Assembly (NCBI RefSeq): GCF_019393635.1
Contig: NC_057861.1
Span: 56,991,532-57,055,531 of the forward strand
Source of the DNA: Dromiciops gliroides
Taxonomy: Eukaryota > Chordata > Mammalia > Microbiotheria > Microbiotheriidae
Length of the DNA stretch: 64,000 bases
Reading direction: 5' to 3'
Shown here: positions 1-45,819 of the stretch, one piece after another
Position numbering within the stretch: the first letter of the stretch is position 1
Layout of the letters: the number at the start of each line of letters is the position of its first letter
Program-made: the position numbers and the translations under genes
Notes under the pieces: generated by a model
The model's input: the letters and a program-made list of their open reading frames with translations, nothing else
Databases searched by the model: none
Told to the model about the DNA's origin: nothing

Positions 1-106
1 AGAGGAAGCCATTGCAGACACATCCACAGATGCTTGTGAAGACTCAGATGTACCTGCCCCAGGGCTCCTGCTTCCCCCCCCCCCCAGTCTCACAGCAGCC
101 CCTGAC
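1..106 (-). other. ABCA7: ABCA7 intron 41, partial
   Basis: Sequence left of exon 41 begins with the donor gtcagg and runs off the window edge. It includes a C-homopolymer of about 12-13 at 74-86. No further coding sequence seen. Confidence 0.8.
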
Positions 107-33579
<33,473 letters not shown>

Positions 33580-34244
33580 TGTAGGTGCTGGAAATGAGGG
33601 CTAGAGAAAACACAGAGGGGTCCAGAGTCAGAAGAAAGAAGAGCAGGGAATAGGAGGGACAAGAGGGTCAAAGGTCAGATTAATTGAGGCAGAGAAGTAA
33701 AAGATGGAGGTCAGAGAAGGGTCAAACAGATGGACTGGGAAAGTGGGGAAAAGAAAGGTGCCAGGGGTCAGTGGGCTAGCGCTAGGTAGCATAAAGGTCA
33801 GGGGTCAGATAGGGGTGGGAGGGAATGAGGGGTCAGAGGGATAGAGCAACAAGAAGGAGTAGGAGAAGTGGTCTAGGCCCCCTCCCCAACTCTACCCTAC
33901 TCCCTGCTCAAGGGAGGAGCCCGGCCCTGGGGCCAGCTCTCCTTCCATCAACCCATACATAAACTTATCCATAAGAAGTATGAAAAACAATTATAAATGA
34001 AGGGAGTCTTGTCCTGCCAGACCTCAAAACAGACCAGATATGAAGGATCTAGAATTTCATCCATGAGGAACTCCTTAGATAAAGCAGATCACAACCCCTC
34101 TAATTTTGAGGAGTGTCTTTGCCAAGAAAACCCCAAATGGGGTCACAAAGAGCAGGGCACATCTAAAAACGCCTGAACAACAAACAATTCCTCTACCTAG
34201 GACTTCCTGGGCTGCCTGGCCATGGACCCGAAGTAACCGTCTTC

Positions 34245-36715
34245 CAGTTAAGATGGTGACGTGAAAGGCCTTAAGGGAGCACGGTTCTCCCACAAAACTC
34301 CAGCAAAAGTCTAAAAATACCTCAGAAAGAATAAAGATAAATAAAACCAAATGAGAAAGAGCATTAGAGGTCCCCGTTCCAGTCCAGGCCTGCACAGGGT
34401 GATTGCCAGAAGCCTGCGGAGCTCTGAGAAGAGACAGAGCAGAGGAGGAAGCCAGTACCCATTGGAGCTGGGGCCCAAAGCCAGGGAGATCTTGGCCCTG
34501 GGTACGGGAGCAGCAAGAGACCAAGCCAGACCTCATAGCTCACTGCACAGGGAGACAGGACCAGAAAGTCCATGTGGGCCTGTGGCCTTCCAAAAGGCCT
34601 GAAGCAGAAGGGGCCAAAAAGTTTGGCCAAAAGGGGCCAACCTATCCCGGTCATAGCAGGAGATGAGGCCAGCTAAGGGCCCATGCAGCTTGCTCCAGAG
34701 CCAAGGAAGAAGTAAAACTACAGACCTGACGAGAGGCCTGAAACCAGAGCTTCTGCTGGAACCGCTAAAAGGGACAAGACCAAAATAGCAACCAGACATC
34801 CCTCAAACCAGGAACCTCACAGGAGGCCAGCACAATTTAAAACATCTGGTTGGGGGCTTGTCGGGGGCCATAGCAGAGGCTCCAGGTTGGAGTTTATGTA
34901 AGGACCCTCATAGAAGGGCCAAGGTTAAAACCTGTATTGAGCTAGGCTACAAGGAGCAGGAGCCAGGGACACTGGCAGAGAGCAGGACCAAGTTCTAGTT
35001 GACTGATTCAAAACTTCAGCAGCAGCAGCAGCAGCAGCTAGACTACAGAAAGAACAGGCCCAGACAGGATCTGGCCACTCCATCCATCCCAGCTAGAGAA
35101 ATGAGCAAATAGAAAAATAAATGCTAAGCATATTGACGAAATACTGAGGGTTAAGAGAAACCCATGAGGGAAACCCAAAAGAAAAGAGAGCTTCCAAGAA
35201 AAGAACAGTTTGGCTGGAAGAATATTAAGAGTGGCTGGAAGAAATAAAGCAAGAGATAAAAAAATGAGATTATAAACACTCCTGTGGGAAAAAAAAAGAA
35301 AGAAAGGGGAACAATTATCAACATAGAAGGTGGAAAACCTTATCCAAATAGTGGAGTCACTAAAAACCAGAATGGAGCAACAAAGACTCAAAGATTTCAA
35401 AAGACACCAAAAAGTATTAGGAGAAAGTAAAAAGAAAGGGGGAAAAACATATGTGTAAACACACACACATATATGCATATATATGTATGCATATGTATAT
35501 ATGTATTTATATGTATATAAAAGTAAAGCATCTACTATCAAAAACAACTGACCTGGAAATCAGATAATTTTTAAATGATTGGATTTCCTGAAAACCATGA
35601 TCAAATGAAAAACCTAGATATAGTTCAAAAAATCATTAAAGAAAACTGCCTAGATCTATTACAATCAGAGAGCAAAGTGAAAATAGAAAGAATTCTCTGA
35701 TCACCTCCTGAAAGTCACCCCAAGATGAAAACATTCAGAAATACCATAGCCAAAACCTGGAGTTTCTAAGTCAAAGAAAAAAAAATTTGTATGCAGCTAG
35801 AAAGGAAGAATTCAAGTAGCAAGAAACCACAGTGAGGATAACACAAGATAATGCCATAACTATTATACAGGAAAGAAAATACTGGGATATAGTTACAAGA
35901 AAAAGGCTTATAATCAATACTAATTTGTCCTGCAAAACTTAGTATAATACTATAGGGTAAAAATAAACCTTTAACAGAACAAAGAACTTTGATGAAAAAA
36001 ATTAAAGCTAGGTAGAATCTCTAAAGTGCACAGAGAGGAGATGAGAAACCTAGAAAGATAAATACATTCAAACAATTAGCAAAGGCTTTTCACTATTAGG
36101 TCTGCATGCAGAGAAAAAGCAAAAAGGAAAAGGACCTATATGTACAAAAATACTAGTACAAGCTCTTTTCGGGTGGCAAAGAATTGGAAATTGAGGGGCT
36201 GCTCATCAGTTGGAGAATGGCTGAACAAATTGTGGTATATGATTATGATGGAACACTGTTGTTCTATAAGAAATGATGAGCAGGATGCTCTCAGAAAAAC
36301 CTGGAAAGACTTACTTACATGAGCTAATGTAAAGTGAAATGTACTGGATACAAAGTAACAGCAATATTGTAAGATGATAAGCTGTGAGTTACTTAGCTAG
36401 TGTCAGCAATACAATGATCCAAGAGAACTCTGGAGGATTTATCACAAAAAATGCTATCCATCTCCAGAGAAAGAACTGATGGTGTCTGAATACATATTGA
36501 ACCACAATATTTTTTTTACTTCCTTTATTTTACTTGAGGTTTTTTGGTCCACTAATATGGAAATGTTTTGCATGACTACACATATATAACCTACATGGAA
36601 CTGTTTGCCTTCTCAATGGGGGAGGGAGGAAGGAAGAGAATTTGGAACTCAAAGTTTTAAAAACATTAAAAAATTAAATTAGTTAATAAATATTTTTAAA
36701 ATGTAAAAAAAGAAA
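34245..36715 (+). mobile_element. HAL1/L1-like LINE, degenerate, without recognisable ORF2
   Basis: The start agatggtgacgtgaaagg resembles an L1 5' UTR. 35.1-35.9 kb resembles an ORF1 coiled-coil/RRM region (IGFPENHDQMKNLDIVQKII) with stops. 36.13-36.71 kb is the abundant marsupial 3' end (attggaaattgaggggctgc, agaaatgatgagcagg, A-rich tail). ORF2 is absent, as in half-L1 elements. No intact ORF. Confidence 0.55.
35020..35040. repeat. (CAG)n, 6-7 units, inside HAL1-like element
   Basis: Short trinucleotide run between the 5' UTR-like and ORF1-like parts of the element. Confidence 0.85.
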
Positions 36716-36721
36716 AGGTGC

Positions 36722-36872
36722 GGGGGCAGCTAGGTGGCGCAGTGGATAAAGCACTGGTCTTGGATTCAGGAGGACCTGAGTTCAAATCCAGCCTCAGACA
36801 CTTAACACTTACTAGCTGTGTGACCTTGGGCAAGTCACTTAACCCCAATTGCCTCACCAAAAAAAAAAAAGT
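36722..36872 (+). mobile_element. WSINE1-like SINE
   Basis: Full head (ggcagctaggtggcgcagtg) to poly-A, immediately 3' of the HAL1-like element. Confidence 0.88.
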
Positions 36873-37619
36873 GATTAACAAGAGATTAGATTTCTAAACT
36901 TAACCCATTACAGGCCAACAGAATTTCTGCACTAAGTTCAGAGACAAAGAACCATGACTTAGGCGATTATAAGACAAAATCAATTAAACTTAAATAGAAT
37001 CAATAAAAAATGATACAAAAATCAATTTAATCTTCTCAGAAGGAAGAAGCAAAAAGAGGATCTCCTGAACCTTACTCTTATCTCAACAGGAAAAGGAGGG
37101 TGGAATAAACAAACACAACAAGTTAGGTCCAGAAATTTATTAAACTTAGAAATAAACAGGTGGGGCCAAGGAAAGAAGAGAAATGTTTACAAGGGATAGT
37201 AGCATCAAAGAAAGAACAGTCACAAGCAAAACTAACTTTCACTTTGGATGATGATTAATACAGAGGAGATAAGAAAGACAAAAAGCATAAGAACCAATGA
37301 TCAAAATCCTTACCAGGTTAAAGGAATAAGAGCAGAAAAATGGGTTCATATCACTTCAATGATAAATTTCCAATGTTGATCATAATTCTTTTCTTTTACC
37401 ACCTTTTTTTGTAAAGATGGGGGCAAAAAGGAGGGAAAATTATAAGAGAAAATAACAGAGGGAAATAAACAAGTAACTGTCATTATAGTGGCTGTGAATG
37501 GAATGAACTCACCCATAAAACAGAGGAAAGTAGCAGAATTAGAAAGCATAATTCAATAATATGCTTTTTACAAGAAGGACACAAAATTCACAAATTCCCA
37601 TGAAGGGCTGGCACAAAAC

Positions 37620-37767
37620 TTTTTTTTTTTTGGGGGGGAATGAGGGTTAAGTGACTTGCCCAAGGTCACACAGCTAGTAAGTATCAAGTGTCTGAGGCCG
37701 AATTTGAACTCAGGTACTCCTGACTCCAGGGCCAGTGCTCTATCCACTGTGCCACCTAGCTGCCCCT
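37620..37767 (-). mobile_element. WSINE1-like SINE with target duplication
   Basis: Flanked by ctggcacaaaactt on both sides. Confidence 0.9.
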
Positions 37768-37976
37768 GGCACAAAACTTATTATTAATTCAGATGAATTT
37801 TTAAAAGCAGAGGTGGCATTCTCAGTCTCAGTCAAGATAACAATAAAAATAGACAGTGAAAAGAGAAGTAGGGTGATACTGAAAAGCATCATATATAATG
37901 AAATAACATCAATACTTCATATATGTATATATGTATGCATGTATACATATGCATCAAATGGATTGGCATTTAATAA

Positions 37977-38400
37977 GTTCAGTCATTTCAGTTGTGTCCA
38001 ATTCTTTATGACCCCATTGGGGCTTTTTTTTGTTTTGGGTTTTTTTTTTTAATTTTTTTTGCAGGGCAATGGGCGTTAAGTGACTTGCCCAGGATCACAC
38101 AGCTGGTAAGTATCAAGTGTCTGAGGCCGGATTTGAACTCAGGTACTCCTGAATCCAGGGCTGGTGCTTTATCCACTTCGCCACCTAGCCACCCCCATTA
38201 GGGCTTTTCTTGGCAACAGTACAGGAATGGTTTGCCATTTCCTTCTCCAGTTCATTTTATAGAAGAGGAGGCAAACAGGGTTAAGTGACTTGCTGAGAGT
38301 CACAAGCTAGTAAGTGTCTGAGGCCAGATTTGAACTCAGGGAGATGAGTCTTCCTGATTTCAAGCCCAGCACTCTATCCACTGCACCCCCCAGCTGTCCC
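37977..38400 (-). mobile_element. RTE-tailed SINE split by a WSINE1-like copy
   Basis: Reverse RTE-type tail (cagttgtgtccaattctttatgac) and body to ctatccactgcacccc, interrupted at 38040-38195 by a WSINE1-like SINE (duplication about ccccattrgggctttt). Confidence 0.8.
38040..38195 (-). mobile_element. WSINE1-like SINE nested in RTE-tailed SINE
   Basis: gggcaatgggcgttaagtga to cgccacctagcca. Confidence 0.85.
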
Positions 38401-38407
38401 TCTAATA

Positions 38408-38682
38408 ATAACAATAATAATAGATAACATTTATATACCACCTTCTATGTGCCAAGCACTATGCTAAGAGCTTTACAATTATTACCTCATTTGATCCTCA
38501 TGACAGCCCTTGGAGGTAAGTGCTATTATATCCCCATTTTTACAAATGAGGAAACTGAAGCAAACAGTTTAAATGACTTGCCCAGGGTCATAAAACTAAT
38601 ATTAGTAATGCCAAAGTTGAACTCAGGTCTTCCTGACTTCAGACTGGTACTCTCTCCTCTAGACTGCCTAGCTGCCAATAAG
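38408..38682 (-). mobile_element. MIR, minus
   Basis: taacatttatataccacctt, catttgatcctcatgacagc, gacttgcccagggtcataaa. Confidence 0.75.
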
Positions 38683-39099
38683 TAGTTAAAAGAAAATTTA
38701 ATTGAGTTACAGGAAGAAATAGCAGAAAAATTAAAATACATGGGGGCCTCAGTGTGCCTCTTCTAGAACTAGATAAGTACAGCTAAAAGATAAACAAAAA
38801 TCACCCTAAGGACCTTAGTAGTTTTAGGTAAATTAGACATTATATAACTACCAATTACTGAATGGGAATAGAAAGGAATACAGAAATACATATGTTTGTA
38901 CGTAGATGTATATATATAAAATTAATCTGTCTCTATGTAATAGGAATAACAAACAAAAATGCAAGAATTTTTACTATAACCCTCTATAAGAAAAACTATT
39001 GCTCATTCTATAGAGTGATATATCTGTTTCTCAGGCTCTTTACAAAAATTTCCTACATGCTAGAGATAATAACCTCCATAAAAAAGTACAGGGTGGGGG

Positions 39100-39235
39100 A
39101 AGCTAGGCAGCGCAGTGGATAGAGCACCAGCCCTGGAGTCAGGAGTACCTGAGTTCAAATCCGGCCTCAGACACTTAACACTTACTAGCTGTGTGACCCT
39201 GGACAAGTCACTTAACCCCAATTGCCTCACTAAAA
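39100..39235 (+). mobile_element. WSINE1-like SINE with target duplication
   Basis: Flanked by aaaaagtacagggtgggg at about 39082-39099 and again at about 39241-39258. Confidence 0.9.
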
Positions 39236-39542
39236 AAAAAAAAAAAGTACAGGGTGGGGAAGTGTCCTGGAGCTCTTAGAGAATGCACCAGGAAGGACAA
39301 TCTCTGGCAGTTCCCATTAGGATGAAAAGCTCTGAACAGGGCATGGTATTAGGCCCTGGATGTTTAGTGTCCAAAGACCAGCCAGCCTAACAGGAAGTCA
39401 GAGGAGTCTCATCGACCTCTTGAGATCCGAATTCTTTAGCCACTACATGTCAGCTGCAGGTTGACTCCCATCAAAGAAACCACTAGTGGAGGAGGTGGAG
39501 TCTTAGGGTTAGTCCTCTATTAACTAGTTCTACCTGGTGTCT

Positions 39543-39788
39543 GGGCAGCTAGGTGGCGCCATAGTGCACAGAGCACTGGGCTTGCAATCAGGAAGATTCA
39601 TTTTCCTTAGTTCCAATCTAGATAGAAAGCTGTGTGATCCTGCAAAAGTCACTTAACTCTATTTGACTCAGTTTCCTCATCTGTAAAATGAGCTGAAAAA
39701 GGAAATGGCAAACCGCTCCAATATTTTTGCCAAGAAAACCCCAAAAGGGGTCATGAAGAGTTGGACTGAAATGGCTGAATAACAACAA
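39543..39788 (+). mobile_element. RTE-tailed SINE
   Basis: gcagctaggtggcgccatag head, gccaagaaaaccccaaaagg and ggctgaataacaacaa tail; duplication acctggtgtct. Confidence 0.85.
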
Positions 39789-39789
39789 A

Positions 39790-40330
39790 CCTGGTGTCTT
39801 CTTTTTTAACCCAAGGGTTTTTTTTTTCTTTTGTTTTCTTTTTATGGTAATCTGAGACATGACATTCTGGGGATTGCCAGTTTCGTTTTCTTTCTTCAAT
39901 GGCTGGGTTCATTCCACCACTTAATCCAGCCTCATTGATTTTTTTGGCTACTGTGGCTGATGGATCTGGGTCTCCATTTTTTCCTGTTCTGGGCTGGGTT
40001 TCAGAGGAATGTGGTCCCAATTTTTCTCCCCTGCCTCCTTTTTTCTTTTTCACTTTTTTTTTTTTTGCATTTTCTAGAATTACTGCATTTGCAGGCTGAA
40101 GGAAGGTGATAATAACTGACTCTGAACTGATTTCAGTAAGATCAACCATTTTGGTCAAATTTAGCATTCTCTCTCCTTTCATTCTTCTAAAAGCTTTTTC
40201 ATTTACTCACACCTTTCTTGTTTCTTTTGGTCCTCATCAGCTCATTGCTTCTGCCTTGAGCTTTTTTGGATTTCTGGATATCTTTTACAGTGATGTGCAT
40301 CAGACAATAAACCTTCTATTAAAAAACAAC
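39790..40330 (-). pseudogene. Possible retroposed fragment of unknown parent
   Basis: On the minus strand a 143-codon frame (MKGERMLNLTKMVDLTEISS, ITFLQPANAVILEN, KKKKVKKKKGG, then hydrophilic sequence) ends in an A-rich run at about 39.82-39.85 kb. I do not recognise the protein. It may instead be part of an old LINE. Confidence 0.25.
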
Positions 40331-40332
40331 AT

Positions 40333-40505
40333 AGGGGCAATTAGGTGGTGCAGTAGATAAAGCACTAGCCCTGGATTCAGGAAGACCTGAGTTCAAATCC
40401 GGCCTCAGACACCTGACACTAGCTGTGTGACCCTGGGCAAGTCACTTAACCCTCATTGCCCCTGCAAAAAGAAAGAAAGAAAGAAAGAAAGAAGAAAAAG
40501 AAAAC
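40333..40505 (+). mobile_element. WSINE1-like SINE with (GAAA)n tail
   Basis: ggcaattaggtggtgcagta head; the A-tail has become gaaagaaagaaag repeats. Confidence 0.85.
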
Positions 40506-40784
40506 AACAACAACATAATATTGATCTTTTTTGTCTTTATATCATCTACATTTCCCAATGTACTCCACTTGGTCTTCTCCCAGAGAGATATCCAATTTTA
40601 ACAAAGAATAAGAGGGGGGAAATTCAGCAAAATTAACTTTAAAAGTTTGACATATGCAGTGTTCCACACCTATAGTCCCCCACCTCTGCAAAGAAGAGTG
40701 GAACTTCTCTGTATTTATGCTCTGAGGTTGAGTTAGGTTATTAAAATTTCACTGAATTCAGTTTCAATCATTTTATTGTTATGT

Positions 40785-40915
40785 GCATAGGATCATAGAC
40801 TTAGGGCTGAAAGGGTTCTTGGAAGACATTGAGTCTAACTCTTCTTATTTTCCAGATGAGGAAACTGAGGCTGGAATAAGTTTAGCAGCTTGTCCAGGAT
40901 CACACATCCAGTAAG
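40785..40915 (-). mobile_element. SINE with 33-bp-like head
   Basis: catagacttagggctgaaag then ttccagatgaggaaactgag. Confidence 0.55.
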
Positions 40916-40919
40916 AAAA

Positions 40920-41195
40920 GGAAACAAGTATCAGCTGAATGCCTACTATGTGCCAGGTACTAAGATAAACACTTTACAAATATTTTTGCATTTGACCCTC
41001 ATGACAACTATGGGGAGTAGGTGATATTAAATATCTCCTTTTTTACAGTTGAGAAAACTGAGACAGGCAGGGGTTAAGTGACTTCCCCAGGGTCACACAG
41101 CTAGTAAGCATCTAAGGTTGGATTTAAGCTCAGGTCTTCCTCACTGCAGGCACTGTACTCTATCCACTGCACCACCTAGTTTCCTCCAATTTTCC
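40920..41195 (-). mobile_element. MIR, minus
   Basis: gcctactatgtgccaggtac, cacacagctagtaagcatct. Confidence 0.75.
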
Positions 41196-41204
41196 ATTTA
41201 CATT

Positions 41205-41475
41205 ATTCTAGTCATTTGTATTTTGTTTCCTTGGTTCTGCTAACTTAACCTTGAATCAGTTCTTACAAGTTTTCTCATGCTTCTCTATAGTCACCACTTC
41301 TTACAGAGCAGTAATATTCCATCACATTCATCTCCCACAACTCATTTAGCCACTCCCCAAACAATGACCAACTACTTTGTTTCCAGTTCTTTACTACTAC
41401 AAAAAAGTTCTACTATAAAGATTTAGGGGCATGTGGGGCCATTCTCTTTCTCACTTATCTCTAAAAGCCTTTTTT
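41205..41475 (-). mobile_element. L1-like remnant, minus, 5' UTR intron
   Basis: Resembles the 53.6-53.9 kb stretch (gcagtaatattccatcacat, ctcatttagccactcccc). Confidence 0.45.
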
Positions 41476-41479
41476 AAGG

Positions 41480-42620
41480 AGTTGTAATTTTTTTTTCATA
41501 GTCCAAGAATGTTGAACGTGGTTTTATACAACAGAGATATCTGTCAGTAAGCTCACTGATAAGTTCTTCTTGAGATAAGTCTTACAATTATATTTGCTTC
41601 TGTTAAAGCCCTTTATCTTGTTTATTTGCCAACGTAAACGTGGGCTTTTCTGATATCCTGGAATGGCTTAGAATTATAGTCACTGTGTCAGTATCTTCCA
41701 CAGTTTCTCTCATCATTACTGGTATTATGGGCAAAATATCTCCTCTTTGAGTTCATGTGGGAGGTAACTGCTGCCAAAAGAAATCCATCACAACACAGAA
41801 ATTAGAGAGTTTAGAAAAACCTGTTTTTATTATACTTAAGCCTAAATTCAAATCTCAGACAAATAATATAAATCTGAACCCTAATTAGAATTCTAACAAA
41901 GCCTCTTATAGATAAAATTATGTCAGAGTGACAAAGAAATAATTCTTTTACATACTGCTACCTTGTACATTTCTCTTAGGCTATTAAAGTTGAAGAAAAG
42001 ACAAATTCATAATCCCATGCTTCCTTCAATGTTATAAAAGTTAATCTCATATATCTCTTAAGGATACAAACTTTATAGGTAAACAAAGTCAGGTTATAGA
42101 TTAAACTACATTTATAAGGTTTACAAATAAGCTAAAAGAGGGAGAAGGGATTTACATGTTGAGAAAAGCTGAGAATCTTCCTCTGGCTTTTTATCTATGA
42201 AATTTTTAAGGCCCCAAGTAAATTTTTACATCCCATGTGATAGGTTTCAGCCACCTCAACAACCTCTCAACTAAGAGAAACAGTCCTGACCTTCTCTTAA
42301 CATGATTGTTCCATGAGTCAGGTTTTGGTCAGGTAAGGTTAATATTAACAGAGGACAGGCTTTCAATTAACCAAAACTTGCAGAAAGAATTGTCCTGGGT
42401 TGGGGCAACTAGGTGGCACAGTGGATAAAGCACTGGCCTGGATTCAGGAGGACCTAAGTTCAAATCTGGCTTCAGACACTTGTGACCCTGGGCAAGTCAC
42501 TTTATCCTCATTGCCCCGGAAAAAAAAAGCAAAAAAATTGTCCTGGGCTCTAAATAATAAAAATTAATATGGCATAAAAGGAAATAAAAACTAAAAAATT
42601 CCCATTACACTGGATCCACA
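41480..42620. other. Unassigned AT-rich tract, possible LTR/ERV or DNA-transposon remnant
   Basis: About 1.1 kb, unlike the flanking SINE/L2 DNA, no open frame and no termini I can define. A SINE at 42.4 kb interrupts it. Confidence 0.3.
42402..42532 (+). mobile_element. WSINE1-like SINE, truncated body
   Basis: gcaactaggtggcacagtgg head, lacks acttactagctg; duplication attgtcctggg. Confidence 0.85.
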
Positions 42621-42719
42621 AACTATATCACCTCCATAGAACTCAGCACTGTAATTCTTCCATATTGCTCAATTTTCTCTCTACCTCCTAAGTTTAAAAA
42701 AAAAAGTAACTTCAAACTT

Positions 42720-43220
42720 TCCCTGTCTAAAGTCGATTCTGGAAAGTCAAACAGTTCAAGTGACATCTTCAGTGAACTCTCCTTTGATTACTTTCAGTGT
42801 TGTAGTTTACCAATATTATTTAGTTCTACCCAGGCCCCTCTTCCCCCCATCTGCAACACCTGTTCTGATTGGTGACTGAATTTCTGAGATCACTATTTCA
42901 GGAAAGTTGCACTCTCCTTCAAAGTTCATCAAAGCTGGACAAGCCTTCTTGTACCTTTTCCTCCCCACCCCCATTTCCCTCTGCATCTCCCATCTGGAAC
43001 CAAGAATCAAAATAAAATCAACTCTGTCATTGTTCCTGGATAGGGTGTATCAATTTGCTCCTCTATAGTCCCACTAACCAAAATGCCTTCATTCTTCTGT
43101 CAGTTGTCTTCCCCATTAGACTGTAAGCAATTTGAGATCATGGACTACCTTTGCTTTTATATTTGTATCCCTGGCACTCAGCACTTGGTAAGTGCTTAAT
43201 AAATGCTTTTTCAATTCAAT
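42720..43220 (+). mobile_element. L2 remnant
   Basis: gtatccctggcactcagcac and ggtaagtgcttaataaatgc end. Confidence 0.6.
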
Positions 43221-43569
43221 TCCTCAACCTGCCACCCACATCCTTTAGCAAGCATCACCTTTCATTTTTGTCTTCCTATCCCCTACACCTAGTACCTGGC
43301 ACAAAATCATGGAGTAATAAATGCATACTAATTAGTTAATTGATCCTTCAAGGTCCAACTCAAAAAAATCACCTTCTCTAAGAAGCTTTTAAAAAAAAAT
43401 TCTACTTGAACTCCAGCCAGAAATGATCCCTCTGCCTTCTGAATCCCTTCAGGTTTTGGAAGGTACTAACATTCCAAGCTCAATGTCCCAAAGTACCTTC
43501 TACCTTGGACATCCAATGTTCTCTACTCAGAGGATCAGAGATACAGAATTGATGGGACCTCTGTTAGTT

Positions 43570-43722
43570 CTCTTTTTTTTTTTTCTTTTTAGGCAATTGG
43601 GGTTAAGTGACTTGCCCGGGGTCACAGAGCTAGTAAGTGTTAAGTGTCTGCGGCCAGATTTGAACTCAGGTCCTCCTGAATCCAGGGTCAATGCTCTATC
43701 CACTGTGCCACCTAGCCGCCCC
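43570..43722 (-). mobile_element. WSINE1-like SINE with target duplication
   Basis: Flanked by acctctgttagttct on both sides. Confidence 0.9.
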
Positions 43723-44564
43723 CTACCTCTGTTAGTTCTAACTGACCTAACCCCTGAATTTTTTCAGGTGCTTTCCAGCACTGACTTCTGGGGTTGGGTT
43801 TTTTTGTTTTGTTTTGTTTTGTTTTGGTCTAGAATCCCTCTCAGCTCAATGACTTCCCTTCTTCTATAGGTCCAGAGCTTATCCAACTCAGGTTCATGCC
43901 ACCCTGAAGTCACAATGAGGAAGACTTCTCCCAGGGGAGAAGTTCGTCCCTGTGGGAGACAGGGGGTGCCTCACTCAGTTCTCCATTATTGCCAGAGCAA
44001 CCTGGGGAGGGAATATTTGAACTGGGCTGAATGATGAACACTCCCTGCTATGTCCAGGGCACTGTTGTGTCTGTGCTTAGGGTGGGGTGGAGAGGGAAGA
44101 ATGACAGAGAGTTGCAAAAGGGTAGGGAACCTGTCTATCCTTGAGACCCTGAAGACAACCCTGCAAGGGATGGAAGACAGGAGCTGGTGCCAGCAGGGGC
44201 AGGCATGGGAAGAGGGTGCCAGCTCACTCTACAGTTTCATAGCCTTAGCACAGTATCTGGCACATAGTAGGACTTAATAAATGCTAGCTGATTGACACAG
44301 TATCTCCTCAGAGTTGGCAGGGTATTCAACAGCCAGATGGTCCGACACCCACAAGAACAAAAATCTACTCAGCAACACACCTAGCAAGGGAGAACCCAAC
44401 TGATGATGCCTGGTGGGTCCAGATCATTCCACTTTTAAAGGAAGTTTTTCTATCATCATTGCAGCAGGATGCAGCAGATAGTCAGGAAGACCTAAGCTCA
44501 AATCCTGCCTGAGACATCAACTAGATGTGTGACTTTGAGCACATCTTTTAAATTTGCTGGGCTT

Positions 44565-44828
44565 CACAGGGGACATCTGGGTGCCACAGTGGATAGTGTG
44601 CTGAGTCTGGAGTCAGGAAGGCTCATCTTCCTGAGTTCAAGTCTAGCCTAAGACACTTTCCAACTATGTGAACCCAGCAAGTCACTTCACCCTGTTGGCC
44701 TCAGTTTCCTCATCTGTAAAATGAGCCGGAGAAGGAAATGGCAAACTACTCCAGTATCTCTGCCAAGAAAACCCTGAATAGGGTCACAAAGAGTCAGATA
44801 TGACCAAAAAACAACTGAACAACAGTTC
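44565..44828 (+). mobile_element. RTE-tailed SINE
   Basis: gtgccacagtggatagtgtg head to gtcagatatgaccaaaaaac and aactgaacaacag tail. Confidence 0.8.
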
Positions 44829-44924
44829 CTCATTAAGTGGCTTGGACTGGATGAGCTCTAAGGTTCTTCCGAACTCTAAACCCATAATCCTTTTCTTTCT
44901 TTATTCTTTTTTTTATTTAATTTT

Positions 44925-45070
44925 TTTTTTTTTTGGTGAGGCAATTGGGGTTAAGTGATTTGCCCAGGGTCACACAGCTAGTAAGTGTCAAGTGTCTGAG
45001 GCTGGATTTGAACTCAGGTCCTCCTGAATCCAGGGCTGGTGTTTATCCACTGCGCCACCTAGCTGCCCCA
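44925..45070 (-). mobile_element. WSINE1-like SINE
   Basis: gaggcaattggggttaagtg to ccacctagctgcccc. Confidence 0.88.
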
Positions 45071-45109
45071 ATCCATAACCCTCTAATCAACAGCTTCTAA
45101 GTAGCCTGG

Positions 45110-45480
45110 CAACTCCCAGTCTATGCTCACGCTCCCCCATCAAGGTCCAGGTCCTATGCTGCCTCCTCCAGGAAGCTTTCACTGATCCTCCCTAAACAGA
45201 AGCAATCACTCCCTCCTCTGAAGCCCCTCAGCCCTGTGTCTGTCCCTCTCCTGTGCCTGTCACTTCATCCTGCCCTGAAGTAAAGGAAACATCTGTCTGA
45301 GTGCAATTTTACCCTTTAATAGCTTAAAACTAAGAGGTCTATGTCCCTATCTCCTCTGCCTCCTTGACCATGAGCATCCCAAAGGTAGTGGACCAGGTTT
45401 TCTGTTCCTTCACAAAGCAGGGCTAGGCAGACTGCAGTGACCATTAATGTTTGTTGAATTCACTTCAATTCCAAGGGAAT
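45110..45480 (+). mobile_element. L2 3' end
   Basis: tcctccaggaagctttcact, cccctcagccctgtgtctgt. Confidence 0.65.
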
Positions 45481-45819
45481 CCAATTACACACAGGCCCCC
45501 CAGCCTAGAACCACTCCCTCATCGTTTACCTGATCATGCTCTTGTTCCATTATTTCCTGTTCTTTATCTTTAAAATTCCCTCCTTCCCCCAGCACTTTCC
45601 CATGGCTATCATTCATGATATCTCTACACTCTCTACCCTCCATTCCCCAAACTCAATCCCTTGATGAACCAATTCAGCTCTACACCATTATTTTTTTTTA
45701 ATACTCTTGAATCTGTTCCCTCCTTTCAACAATTACATCCTGCCAAAAACTCCAAACCTGCCTTATTCCCACCAGCTACACCCTCAGCTCCAACTCACAT
45801 GCTAATGGCACATTGGGGG

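Noticed and set aside
36722..36872. tRNA gene (tRNA-like heads of the SINEs)
   Set aside because: The heads are diverged tRNA-derived promoter parts of dispersed retroposons with A-tails and target duplications, not functional tRNA genes.
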